Assembly: GCA_945952225.1 (NCBI GenBank)
Contig: CAMFHP010000060.1
Coordinates: 1 to 50,002 of the forward strand
Direction of reading: 5' to 3'
Source: an uncultured Myxococcaceae bacterium
GTDB taxonomy: Bacteria; Myxococcota_A; Polyangia; Polyangiales; Ga0077539
DNA: 50,002 nucleotides
In this document: piece after piece, positions 41,708 through 49,946 of the stretch
Numbering within the stretch: position 1 is the first letter of the stretch
How the letters are laid out: every line of letters begins with the position of its first letter
The notes under the pieces: generated by a model
What the model was told of the DNA's origin: nothing
The model's database searches: none
Seen by the model: the letters and a program-made list of their open reading frames with translations, nothing else
Position numbers and translations under genes: made by a program

Positions 41708-43840
41708 ATGGACACCACCCAGTTCAACCGCCTCATCGCGTTCATCTGGAACATCGCCGACGACGTGCTCCGCGACGTCTACGTGCGCGGCAAGTACCGC
41801 GACGTGGTCCTCCCGATGACCGTGCTCCGCCGCCTCGATGCGCTGCTCACGCCGACGCACGAGGCCGTGCTCCAGCAGAAGCGCGAGCTCGATGGCATCG
41901 GGCTCAAAGACCAGCACGACCTGCTCTGCGGGGCCTCGGGCTTCGACTTCTACAACACCTCGCCCTTCACCCTCGCCGGGGTGCGCGCGTCGGGCGTGGG
42001 GAACATCCGTACCGACTTCGAGGCGTGGCTCGACGGCTTCTCGCCCAACGTTCAGGAGATCATCACCCGCTTCAAGTTCCGCGAGCAGCTTCGCGTGCTC
42101 GAAGAGGCCGACAGGCTCATGGGGCTCCTGGAGCGCTTCCTCTCGCCCTCGATCAACCTCTCGCCGAACCCCGTGCTCGACCCGCAGGGCAAGGTGATCC
42201 ACGCAGGGTTGAGCAACCTCGGCATGGGCTACGTCTTCGAAGAGCTTCTCCGTCGCTTCTCCGAAGAGAACAACGAAGAAGCCGGAGAGCACTTCACGCC
42301 CCGTGAAGTGGTGCGGCTCATGGCGAGCCTCGTCGTGTACCCCGTGCGGGATCGTAACCTCTCGACCACGTTCACGATCTACGACTGCGCCTGCGGCACC
42401 GGCGGCATGCTCACCGAGGCCGAGACGATGCTCCAGGAGATCGCCACGGCCCACGGCCACGAGGCGAGCGTCCACCTCCGAGGCCAGGAGGTGAACCCCG
42501 AGACCTGGGCCATCTGCCAGGCCGACCTGCTCATCAAGGGAGAGGCGCACGCGCGCGTCGAGTACGGCTCCACGCTCAGCGCCGACGCCTTCAAGCGCGA
42601 CCGCTTCGACTTCATGCTCGCCAATCCGCCCTACGGCAAGAGCTGGAAGCTCGACCTCGAAAAGCTCCCCGCGGGCAACAAGCAGTCGGGCGAGAAGGTC
42701 AACGACCCGCGCTTCAACGTCACGCACCGGGGCGAGACGCTCTCCCTCGCCACGCGGTCGAGCGACGGCCAGCTCATGTTCCTCGTGAACATGCTCGCGA
42801 AGATGAAGCCCGTCGACGAGGCCGCACGGGTGCTAAAGCACGTCACCGGGAGCCGCATCGCGACGATTCACAACGGCTCGTCGATCATGACGGGCGACGC
42901 CGGTCAGGGCGAGTCGAACATCCGCCGCTGGGTCATCGAGAACGACTGGCTCGAAGCCGTGATCGCGCTGCCCGAGAACCTCTTCTACAACACGGGCATC
43001 GCCACCTACGTCTGGGTGCTGAGCAACGACAAGGCCGAGAAGCGCCGCGGCCGGGTGCAGCTCATCGACGCCACCGGACGCTTCGAGAAGCTCCGTCGCA
43101 ACCTCGGGAAGAAGAACTGCCAGCTCTCCGACGCCGACGTGCAGTGGGTGCTCGACACCTATGAGGCGTGCGAAGACGGCGAGCACAGCAAGGTCTTTCC
43201 CAACGCCGCCTTCGGGTACTGGCAGATTACCGTCGAGCGCCCGCTGCGGCTGCGCGTGGACCTCACCCCCCCAGCCCCCCTCTCCCTGTCAGGAGAGGGG
43301 GGAGCCGACACGAATACTGCCGCCCGCTCCGACTCCCCCTCTCCCGTGAGGGAGAGGGGGTTGGGGGGTGAGGTCGAACGCGTCATCGACCACGTGCGAA
43401 ATACCCACGGCAAAGGCCCGCACCGCGACTGGAACCTGTTTCGTCGATGGGTGACCGAAGGCGCCAGAACCCTCGGCATCAAGTTCAAAGACAAAGACTG
43501 GAAGGCCCTGCGCGCGTCGCTGGCGACGACCGATCCCGAGGCCGAACCGGTGCGCGCGGAGAAGAGCGGCTACGAGCCCGACCCCGAACTGCGCGACCAC
43601 GAGAACGTGCCGATGACCGACACCGTGAAGGCGTACTTCGAGCGCGAGGTGCTGCCGTACGTGCCCGACGCGTGGGTCGATGAGAGCGCGACGGTGATCG
43701 GGTACGAGATCCCGTTCACGCGGCACTTCTACAAGCCCACGCCGATGCGCAGCCTTGCGGAGATCGCGGAGGAGCTGCGACGACTGGAGAAGGAGAGTGA
43801 GGGCGTGCTCGCGCGGGTATTGGGAGGCAAGCTGCAATGA
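41708..43840 (+). CDS. hsdM: Type I restriction-modification methyltransferase subunit
   Basis: A 710-aa N6-adenine DNA methyltransferase, the modification subunit of a type I system. The N-terminal helical HsdM_N part (FNRLIAFIWNIADDVLRDVY) is followed by EHFTPREVVRLMASL, SAM motif I YDCACGTGGML (about 228) and catalytic FMLANPPYGKSWK (about 309), then IALPENLFYNTGIATYVWVL. Residues ~518-556 come from a 117-bp palindromic element inserted in frame (LTPPAPLSLSGEGG and PSPVRERGLGGEVE). It lies outside the catalytic core, just after the conserved ITVERPLRLR segment. The stop overlaps the hsdS start as ATGA. Confidence 0.93.
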   Translation: MDTTQFNRLIAFIWNIADDVLRDVYVRGKYRDVVLPMTVLRRLDALLTPTHEAVLQQKRELDGIGLKDQHDLLCGASGFDFYNTSPFTLAGVRASGVGNIRTDFEAWLDGFSPNVQEIITRFKFREQLRVLEEADRLMGLLERFLSPSINLSPNPVLDPQGKVIHAGLSNLGMGYVFEELLRRFSEENNEEAGEHFTPREVVRLMASLVVYPVRDRNLSTTFTIYDCACGTGGMLTEAETMLQEIATAHGHEASVHLRGQEVNPETWAICQADLLIKGEAHARVEYGSTLSADAFKRDRFDFMLANPPYGKSWKLDLEKLPAGNKQSGEKVNDPRFNVTHRGETLSLATRSSDGQLMFLVNMLAKMKPVDEAARVLKHVTGSRIATIHNGSSIMTGDAGQGESNIRRWVIENDWLEAVIALPENLFYNTGIATYVWVLSNDKAEKRRGRVQLIDATGRFEKLRRNLGKKNCQLSDADVQWVLDTYEACEDGEHSKVFPNAAFGYWQITVERPLRLRVDLTPPAPLSLSGEGGADTNTAARSDSPSPVRERGLGGEVERVIDHVRNTHGKGPHRDWNLFRRWVTEGARTLGIKFKDKDWKALRASLATTDPEAEPVRAEKSGYEPDPELRDHENVPMTDTVKAYFEREVLPYVPDAWVDESATVIGYEIPFTRHFYKPTPMRSLAEIAEELRRLEKESEGVLARVLGGKLQ
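43259..43375. repeat. Palindromic mini-element inserted in frame in hsdM
   Basis: The 117-bp element starts GACCTCACCCCCCCA and ends with its near-exact reverse complement TTGGGGGGTGAGGTC. It contains internal CCCCTCTCC/GGAGAGGGG inverted segments. Its length is 39 codons with no stop in the reading frame, so hsdM stays open. It shares ends and internal motif with the 190-bp element at 45104-45293. It looks like a REP/MITE-type dispersed palindrome carrying no gene. Confidence 0.8.
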
Positions 43841-45105
43841 CTCGATCCGGGTGGAAGACGATGCCCCTGCGGCGGGTGGTCACACTGAACCCCTCCTCGC
43901 CCAGGACACTCCAAGCAACCGATCCTGTGATGTTCTTCCCGATGGAATCGGTGTCTGAGTTGGGCCGGATTCAGGGAGGCGATCTGCGCACCTGGAGTGA
44001 CGTAAACCAGGGATTTCCGCTATTCACCAACGGAGATGTGCTGGTCGCGAAGATCACGCCCTGTTTCGAGAACGGCAAGGGCGCTTATATCGAGAATCTC
44101 TCGACATCGATCGGAGCTGGATCGACCGAATTTTTCGTTCTCCGCCCAACCTCCGAGGTTAGCGGAAGGTTTCTCTGGTACGCCACTCGATCCATTCAGT
44201 TTCGGGACGCCGGGGCTCAATCCATGACGGGAGCGGGTGGCCAACAGCGGATCTCAGCGAGTTTCGTGGGCAGCTGGCAGTTGTCACTGCCGTCCCTCCA
44301 AGAGCAACACGTCGTGACGCGCTTCCTGGAGGAGAAGGAGCGCGACATCGAGCACTACCTCGCGACGAAGCGAAGGATGATCGATGTGCTGGAAGAGCAA
44401 AGAGTGCTTGTCGTCGAACGAGTGCTCCAGCGGTTGGCATCGCCCCTGCTGTCTACGCAACCGGTGCCGTGGTTCGGTGATGTGCCGAGTACATGGCGAA
44501 CCTTGCGGTTGAAGCACGTTGCGTCGCATATCGTCGATTGCCTTCACGAGACGCCGGACTATCTCCAAGACGGAGAGTATCCGGCGATTCGGACCGCTGA
44601 TGTCGTTCCTGGCCGCCTTGATCTTCAACGAGCTAAACGTGTTGATCAGGCTACCTGGAGAAGAAGAGTCGAGCGGCTGAAGCCTCAGGCCGGAGACATC
44701 GTTTACTCGCGCGAAGGCGAGAGGTTCGGGATCGCCGCATCGGTCCCCTCTGGAGTGGACCTTTGCGTCTCCCAACGCATGATGCACTTTCGCATTCGCT
44801 CGGAGTTTGATGCCGCGTACGTAATGTGGCTGCTCAACTCCCGAGGCGTCTACCTTCAAGCGTCTGAGGATCAGAACGGCGCCACAGCTCCTCACGTCAA
44901 TGTCGAGCGCATCAGGAATTTTTTGCTCGTTGTTCCTGATCCATCCACCCAGCGCGAGATTGTGCGAAGGGTGGAGCACGAGGTCAGCGAGCTCGATGCG
45001 GCTGTTCTCGTACTCGAAAGAGAGATCACCCTCATGCAGGAGTACCGCACCCGCCTCATCGCGGACGCGGTGACCGGACAGATCGACGTGCGGAGGGCGA
45101 CGTGA
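43837..45105 (+). CDS. hsdS: Type I restriction-modification specificity subunit
   Basis: A 422-aa DNA-recognition subunit that directs the methylase and nuclease to a split target sequence. Two target-recognition domains (about residues 1-155 and 205-375) are each followed by a coiled coil: RFLEEKERDIEHYLATKRRM, then VLEEQRVLVVERVL in the centre and VLEREITLMQEYRTRLIADA at the end, finishing VTGQIDV as in many HsdS proteins. Base composition is clearly less GC-rich and codon choice more relaxed than in hsdM and hsdR on either side. This fits exchange of specificity domains by recombination. It starts by ATGA overlap with hsdM. Confidence 0.92.
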   Translation: MTRSGWKTMPLRRVVTLNPSSPRTLQATDPVMFFPMESVSELGRIQGGDLRTWSDVNQGFPLFTNGDVLVAKITPCFENGKGAYIENLSTSIGAGSTEFFVLRPTSEVSGRFLWYATRSIQFRDAGAQSMTGAGGQQRISASFVGSWQLSLPSLQEQHVVTRFLEEKERDIEHYLATKRRMIDVLEEQRVLVVERVLQRLASPLLSTQPVPWFGDVPSTWRTLRLKHVASHIVDCLHETPDYLQDGEYPAIRTADVVPGRLDLQRAKRVDQATWRRRVERLKPQAGDIVYSREGERFGIAASVPSGVDLCVSQRMMHFRIRSEFDAAYVMWLLNSRGVYLQASEDQNGATAPHVNVERIRNFLLVVPDPSTQREIVRRVEHEVSELDAAVLVLEREITLMQEYRTRLIADAVTGQIDVRRAT

Positions 45106-45668
45106 CCTCACCCCCGCTGCCGCGCGCCCCTCTCCCTGTCGGGCGAGGGGCTGAGTCGATCGAGGGCGCGAACGTTGAGCCGGAGGGGTCTGGGGTCGAT
45201 GTTCCCGCTGACGGTTCGAGGCCCGTGTCGCCAGCACGCTCAGCCCCCTCGCCCGACAGGGAGAGGGGGCGCGCGGCAGCGGGGGGTGAGGTCGGGCTCG
45301 TCCACGCGAGGTCTTACATCGATCCGACGTGGCTGGCAGCGGCGCGAGCGTCTCGCCGTGCGCCCACGCCCGCAGAGAGGATCGCGTGGGGCCTGCTGCG
45401 CAATCGACGGTGTCTCGGGTTGAAGTTCCGCCGCGAGCAGGTCATCGATGGCTTTCGAGTGGACCTGTATTGTCCGTCGCTTCGGCTCGCAATCGAGCTC
45501 GATGGTGGCGTTCACGACGACCCCGACCAACGCCTCTACGACTCGATTCGCACGCAGGTTCTCGGTGGACTTGGAGTGCGGGTGATCCGAATTCGCAACG
45601 AGGCGCTTTCGCTCGCAACGCTCGAGACTGCCCTTCGACCCTTGCTCAGCTCGACGGAGCAACCGTGA
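45102..45668 (+). CDS. DUF559 (Vsr-like) nuclease-fold protein with element-derived N-terminus
   Basis: A 188-aa protein. Residues ~75-188 form a DUF559 domain, related to very-short-patch-repair endonucleases: RRAPTPAERIAWGLLRNRRC, LKFRREQVIDGFRVDLYCPS and LAIELDGGVHDD, with acidic active-site residues in VDLY and ELDG. Residues 1-~64 (TSPPLPRAPLPVGRGAES and onward) are encoded by a palindromic mini-element and are low-complexity. No ATG or GTG lies between the element and the domain, so GTG 45102, overlapping the hsdS stop, is the likeliest start. It is coupled to the next gene by GTGA. Confidence 0.8.
   Translation: MTSPPLPRAPLPVGRGAESIEGANVEPEGSGVDVPADGSRPVSPARSAPSPDRERGRAAAGGEVGLVHARSYIDPTWLAAARASRRAPTPAERIAWGLLRNRRCLGLKFRREQVIDGFRVDLYCPSLRLAIELDGGVHDDPDQRLYDSIRTQVLGGLGVRVIRIRNEALSLATLETALRPLLSSTEQP
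45104..45293. repeat. Palindromic mini-element at the hsdS/DUF559 junction
   Basis: The 190-bp element has ~52-bp near-perfect inverted arms. The left arm (45104-45155) starts GACCTCACCCCCGCTGCC; the right arm (45239-45293) ends GGCAGCGGGGGGTGAGGTC. The arms differ by about three single-base insertions and enclose an 83-bp centre. The CCCCTCTCCCTGTC motif and the GACCTCACCCC ends match the element inside hsdM. The hsdS stop and the DUF559 start both straddle its left end. Confidence 0.82.
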
Positions 45669-46753
45669 CGGCTGACCTGCCCGACGGCTTCCGTCCCTTC
45701 GCCGAGGCGCTCAAGGCGCACATCCGCGAGGCGCAGGTCCGCGCGGCGCTCGCGGTCAACCGCGCGCTCCTCACGCTCTATTGGAACATCGGCCGCGCCA
45801 TCGCGGAGCGCCAGGAGGCCGAGGGCTGGGGCGCGCGGGTGATCGACCAGCTCGCGGACGAGATCCAACGGGCCTTTCCCGGCGTCGCTGGCTTCTCGCG
45901 CACGAACATCTACCGGATGCGGGCCTTCTATCTCGCGCACCCGGCGGCGGAGGCCACGGAGGCAATCGTCCCACAGGCTGTGGGACGTTTCTCAGAGCCC
46001 CTTCCGGCCGGAGTCCCCGACCTGCCCTGGGGGCACCTGAGCGTCCTGCTGGAGCGCCTCAAGGACCCACCCCTGCGCGCGTGGTACGCGCGGGCCGCCG
46101 TCGAGGGCGGCTGGAGCCGCGCGGTGCTCCTCGCGCAGATCGACTCGCGCCTCCACGAGCGCGAGGGCGCGGCGATCACCAACTTCGCCCGGACGCTTCC
46201 TCCGCCGCAGTCCGACCTCGCACGGCAGTCGCTCAAAGACCCGTACGTCTTCGACTTCCTCACGCTCGGGCGCGACGCGCAGGAGCGCGACCTCGAAGCG
46301 GGCCTCGTCGCACACGTCGAGCGCTTCTTGATGGAGCTCGGCGTGGGCTTCGCGTTCGTGGGGCGACAGGTTCACCTCCAGGTCGGCGCGCAGGACTTCT
46401 ACCTCGACCTGCTCTTCTATCACCTCAAGCTGCGATGCTTCGTGGTGATCGAGCTCAAGACCGTGGCCTTCGAACCCGAGTTCGCGGGCAAGATGAACTT
46501 CTACCTCTCCGCCGTGGACGCGCAGATGCGTCACCCGAGCGACGGACCGAGCCTCGGTGTGATCCTGTGCAAGGGCCGCGACCGCGTGGTGGTCGAGTAC
46601 GCGCTACGTGACGTGCAGAAGCCCATCGGCGTCGCCGAGTGGGAGACCCGACTCGTGGCCTCGCTGCCCGCGGAGTTGGAGGGCGCGCTGCCCTCCGTCG
46701 AACAGCTCGAAGCCGAGCTCCGCGCGACGGGTACCTCGGAGGAAAACCCATGA
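45665..46753 (+). CDS. DUF1016 / YhcG-type PD-(D/E)XK nuclease-domain protein
   Basis: A 362-aa protein of the YhcG (DUF1016) family. The N-terminal helical domain has ALLTLYWNIGRAIAERQEAE, VIDQLADEIQRAFPGVAGFS and RTNIYRMRAFYLA. A central LPWGHLSVLLERLKD helix pair is followed by the nuclease domain with VGRQVHLQVGAQDFYLDLLF, CFVVIELKTVAFEPEFAGKM and YLSAVDAQMRHPSDGPSLGVIL. The D...ExK residues lie in YLDLLF and ELKT. These proteins often accompany type I restriction systems, but their role is unsettled. The GTG start overlaps the DUF559 stop, and the stop overlaps hsdR as ATGA. Confidence 0.9.
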   Translation: MTADLPDGFRPFAEALKAHIREAQVRAALAVNRALLTLYWNIGRAIAERQEAEGWGARVIDQLADEIQRAFPGVAGFSRTNIYRMRAFYLAHPAAEATEAIVPQAVGRFSEPLPAGVPDLPWGHLSVLLERLKDPPLRAWYARAAVEGGWSRAVLLAQIDSRLHEREGAAITNFARTLPPPQSDLARQSLKDPYVFDFLTLGRDAQERDLEAGLVAHVERFLMELGVGFAFVGRQVHLQVGAQDFYLDLLFYHLKLRCFVVIELKTVAFEPEFAGKMNFYLSAVDAQMRHPSDGPSLGVILCKGRDRVVVEYALRDVQKPIGVAEWETRLVASLPAELEGALPSVEQLEAELRATGTSEENP

Positions 46754-49746
46754 CCACCGACCTCTCGGAGAAGGGCCTCGAAGCCCTCATCGCCGACTCG
46801 CTCACGAGCGACGGCGGATGGAACGCGGGCACGCCGACGACCTTCGACCGCGTGCGCGCGCTCGACCCGACGGAGCTCATGGCCTTCATCATGGCCACGC
46901 AGAGCTACCCCGCCGCAGCGCAGGGCCTCGATGTGCCGGGGAAGAAGCGCGACGACTTCCTCGACCGCGTGCAATCGGAGCTCGCGAAGCGCGGCGTGGC
47001 CGACGTGCTGCGCAAGGGTGTGAAGCACGGCCCGGGGGACTTCGCGCTCTACTTTCCCCGCCCTACGTTGGGCAACACGGCCGCCGCAGAGAACCACGCG
47101 CTCAACCGCTTCTCGGTGGTGCGTCAGCTTCGCTACAGCCCCGACCAGAAGACCCGCGCGCTCGACATTGCGCTGCTGGTCAACGGCCTGCCCATCGCGA
47201 CCTTCGAGCTCAAGAACAGCTACACGAAGCAGAACGTCCGCGACGCCGTGCGGCAGTACCAGCTCGACCGCGACCCGACGGACACGATCTTCCAGATGGG
47301 GCGCTGTCTCGCGCACTTCGCGGTCGATGACCGCGAGGTGATGATGTGTCCTCACCTGCGCGGCAAGGAGAGCTGGTTTCTGCCCTTCAACCGCGGTCAC
47401 AACGACGGCGCGGGCAATCCACCCGGCAAGGGCACGGCGACGGACTACCTCTGGCGCGACGTGCTCACCCGCGCGAGCGTGTGCGAGCTCATCGAGAGCT
47501 ACGCGTGGATCGTCGAAGAAGAGGACCGACACGGGAAGAAGTCTCGCAAGCCCGTGTTCCCTCGCTACCACCAGCGCGACGCGGTGAGGGCGCTGCTCGC
47601 ACACGCGAGCAAGCACGGAGTCGGTCAGCGCTATCTCATCCAGCACTCCGCGGGCAGCGGCAAGAGCAACACGATCACCTGGCTGGTGCATCAGCTCCTT
47701 CCGCTCAAGTGGGCGTCGGGCGCGCTCTTCGACTCGGTGATCGTCGTGACCGACCGACGTGTGCTCGATCACCAACTCCAGAAGAACATCAAGCAGTTTG
47801 CCCACGTCAGCTCGGTGGTGGGCCACGCCGAGAGTTCCGAGAAGCTCCGCGAGCACATCACGCAGGGCAGGCGCATCATCGTCACGACGGTGCAGAAGTT
47901 CCCCATCGTGCTCGACCAGATCGGGAGCGAGCACCGCGGTCGACGCTTCGCGATCGTGATCGACGAGGCCCATTCGAGTCAGGGCGGGCGCACGATGGCG
48001 AAGATGCACCTCGCTCTCAACGAGACGGGCATGACGAAGGCCGACGACGACGAGGAGGTCAGCTACGAGGACCTCGTCAACGAGGTGATGTCGTCGCGAA
48101 AGATGCTCTCGAACGCGAGCTACTTCGCCTTCACCGCCACGCCGAAGAACAAGACGCTGGAGATGTTCGGCATCCCCTTCGTTGAGATCGAGGATGGCGA
48201 GGAGAAGACGAAGCACAAGCCCTTTCACGGGTACACGATGAAGCAGGCCATCGAAGAGGGCTTCATCAAGGACGTGCTCGCCAACTACACGCCGGTGCAG
48301 AGCTGGTACCAGATCGCCAAGACCGTCACAGACGATCCGCAGTACGACGCGAAGCAGGCGACGAAGAAGCTCCGTCGCTACGTCGAAGGTCACGAGACGG
48401 CCCTCCGCAAGAAGGCCGAGATCATGATCGATCACTTTCACGACGAGGTGCTCGGCAAGAAGAAGCTCGGGGGCCGCGCGCGCGCGATGGTGGTGTGCGC
48501 GGGCATCCAGCGCGCGATCGCGTACAAGAAGGTCTTCGACGACTACCTCGCCGAACGCAAGAGCCCGTGGAAGGCCATCGTCGCCTTCTCCGGTGAGCAG
48601 GACATCGACGACGACGACGCTCCTGCGAAAGAGGACGGCTCGCAGGTCAAGCGGCGCGTGGACGAGGCTGCGCTGAACGGGTTTCCGAGCAGCGAGATCC
48701 CGGAGCGATTCTCAACCGACAAGTTCGGGTATCGGTTTCTCATCTGTGCGGACAAGTTTCAGACGGGCTTCGACGAGCCGCTGCTGCACACGATGTACGT
48801 CGACAAGCCGCTCGCGGGGCCCAGGGCGGTGCAGACGCTCTCTCGCCTCAACCGGGCGCATCCCGAGAAGCGCGACACCTTCGTCCTCGACTTCATGAAC
48901 GACGAGGACACCATTCGTGACAGCTTCGCGCCGTACTACCGCACGACGATCCTGAGCGGCTCGACCGACGCCAACAAGCTGCACGACCTCAAGGCAGACC
49001 TCGATGGCGCGCAGGTCTACAGCGAGGAGCAGGTGAAGGAGGTCGTGCGGCTCTACCTCACCGACAAGGAGCGCCCGAAGATCGACGCGGTGCTCGACGT
49101 GTGCGTGGAGGTCTACAAGAAGCTCGACGAGCAGGGGCAGGTCGACTTCAAGGCGAAGGCGAAGTCGTTCACGCGAACGTACTCGTTCCTCGCCACGGTG
49201 CTTCCGTACACGAACGCCTCGTGGGAGGAACTCTCGACCTTCCTGGAGTTCCTCACGCCGCGACTGCCTGCGCCCGTGGAGGCCGACCTCTCCCAGGGCG
49301 TGCTCGATGCGATCGACATGGAGAGCTACCGCGCCGAGCGATTGGCTTCTCTGAAGATCGCGCTCGACGACAAGGAGGGCTCTGTCGATCCGGTGCCGGT
49401 GGGCGCGGGGGGCGGGAAGCCCGAGCCGAAGCTCGACCTGCTCTCGAACATCATCCGCGAGTTCAACGAGCGCTTCGGAAAGATGTTCCAGAACCCGAAG
49501 GTGGCCGAGAAGTCGGTCACGGAGATCCTTCCCGAGCTGATCAGGGGCGACAAGGCGTTTCTGAACGCGGCCGCGAACAGCGACGCGCGGAACGCCCGTC
49601 TTGAACACGACCGCGCGCTGAAGAACGCGATCCGCGTGCTGCTGAAGGACAACTCCGAACTGGTGAAGCAGTTCTACGACAACGAGAGCTTCCGAACGTG
49701 GGTGTCGGACGTGCTCTTCAACATCAACTACGACGGCGCGGCGTAG
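46750..49746 (+). CDS. hsdR: Type I restriction endonuclease subunit R
   Basis: A 998-aa motor-nuclease subunit that translocates and cuts unmodified DNA. The N-terminal nuclease has LDIALLVNGLPIATFELKNS (D...ExK, about residue 150). The superfamily 2 translocase has Walker A HSAGSGKSNTITWL (300), VTDRRVLDHQLQ, the DEAH box IVIDEAHSSQGG (403), FAFTATPKNKTLEMFG, and later motifs FLICADKFQTGFDEP and VQTLSRLNRAHP. The helical C-terminal domain, which contacts the methylase, is complete. The start is ATG 46750 by ATGA overlap. Length is normal and no disruption is seen, so the system appears functional. Confidence 0.95.
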   Translation: MTTDLSEKGLEALIADSLTSDGGWNAGTPTTFDRVRALDPTELMAFIMATQSYPAAAQGLDVPGKKRDDFLDRVQSELAKRGVADVLRKGVKHGPGDFALYFPRPTLGNTAAAENHALNRFSVVRQLRYSPDQKTRALDIALLVNGLPIATFELKNSYTKQNVRDAVRQYQLDRDPTDTIFQMGRCLAHFAVDDREVMMCPHLRGKESWFLPFNRGHNDGAGNPPGKGTATDYLWRDVLTRASVCELIESYAWIVEEEDRHGKKSRKPVFPRYHQRDAVRALLAHASKHGVGQRYLIQHSAGSGKSNTITWLVHQLLPLKWASGALFDSVIVVTDRRVLDHQLQKNIKQFAHVSSVVGHAESSEKLREHITQGRRIIVTTVQKFPIVLDQIGSEHRGRRFAIVIDEAHSSQGGRTMAKMHLALNETGMTKADDDEEVSYEDLVNEVMSSRKMLSNASYFAFTATPKNKTLEMFGIPFVEIEDGEEKTKHKPFHGYTMKQAIEEGFIKDVLANYTPVQSWYQIAKTVTDDPQYDAKQATKKLRRYVEGHETALRKKAEIMIDHFHDEVLGKKKLGGRARAMVVCAGIQRAIAYKKVFDDYLAERKSPWKAIVAFSGEQDIDDDDAPAKEDGSQVKRRVDEAALNGFPSSEIPERFSTDKFGYRFLICADKFQTGFDEPLLHTMYVDKPLAGPRAVQTLSRLNRAHPEKRDTFVLDFMNDEDTIRDSFAPYYRTTILSGSTDANKLHDLKADLDGAQVYSEEQVKEVVRLYLTDKERPKIDAVLDVCVEVYKKLDEQGQVDFKAKAKSFTRTYSFLATVLPYTNASWEELSTFLEFLTPRLPAPVEADLSQGVLDAIDMESYRAERLASLKIALDDKEGSVDPVPVGAGGGKPEPKLDLLSNIIREFNERFGKMFQNPKVAEKSVTEILPELIRGDKAFLNAAANSDARNARLEHDRALKNAIRVLLKDNSELVKQFYDNESFRTWVSDVLFNINYDGAA

Positions 49747-49748
49747 GG

Positions 49749-49946
49749 CTCCATCACCACGCGCGCTGCCCTCCATCACCACGCGCGCTGCCCTCCATCA
49801 CCACGCGCACTGCCCTCCATCACCACGCGCGCTGCCCTCCATCGCTACGCGCGCTGCCCTCCACCGCCACACGCGCTGCCCTCCATCACCACGCGCGCTG
49901 CCCTCCATCACCACGCGCGCTGCCCTCCATCGCTACGCGTGCTGCC
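49749..49946. repeat. Tandem array of nine 22-bp units
   Basis: Nine head-to-tail units have consensus CTCCATCACCACGCGCGCTGCC in two halves; variants CATCGCTACG and CACCGCCAC occur in units 5, 6 and 9. The first unit starts 2 bp after the hsdR stop. There are no spacers, so it is not CRISPR. The 22-bp period is not a multiple of three, which argues against a coding role. Units resemble each other far more than any other sequence in the window. The remaining 56 bp to the window end show nothing identifiable. Confidence 0.88.

Noticed and set aside
42356-42361. GTAACC inside hsdM as a fourth ECF-like promoter
   Set aside because: It lies within coding sequence, no CGAAG box follows at 16 nt, and no gene starts downstream.
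49749-49946. CRISPR array or coding repeat
   Set aside because: There are no spacers, and a 22-bp period shifts the reading frame at each unit.
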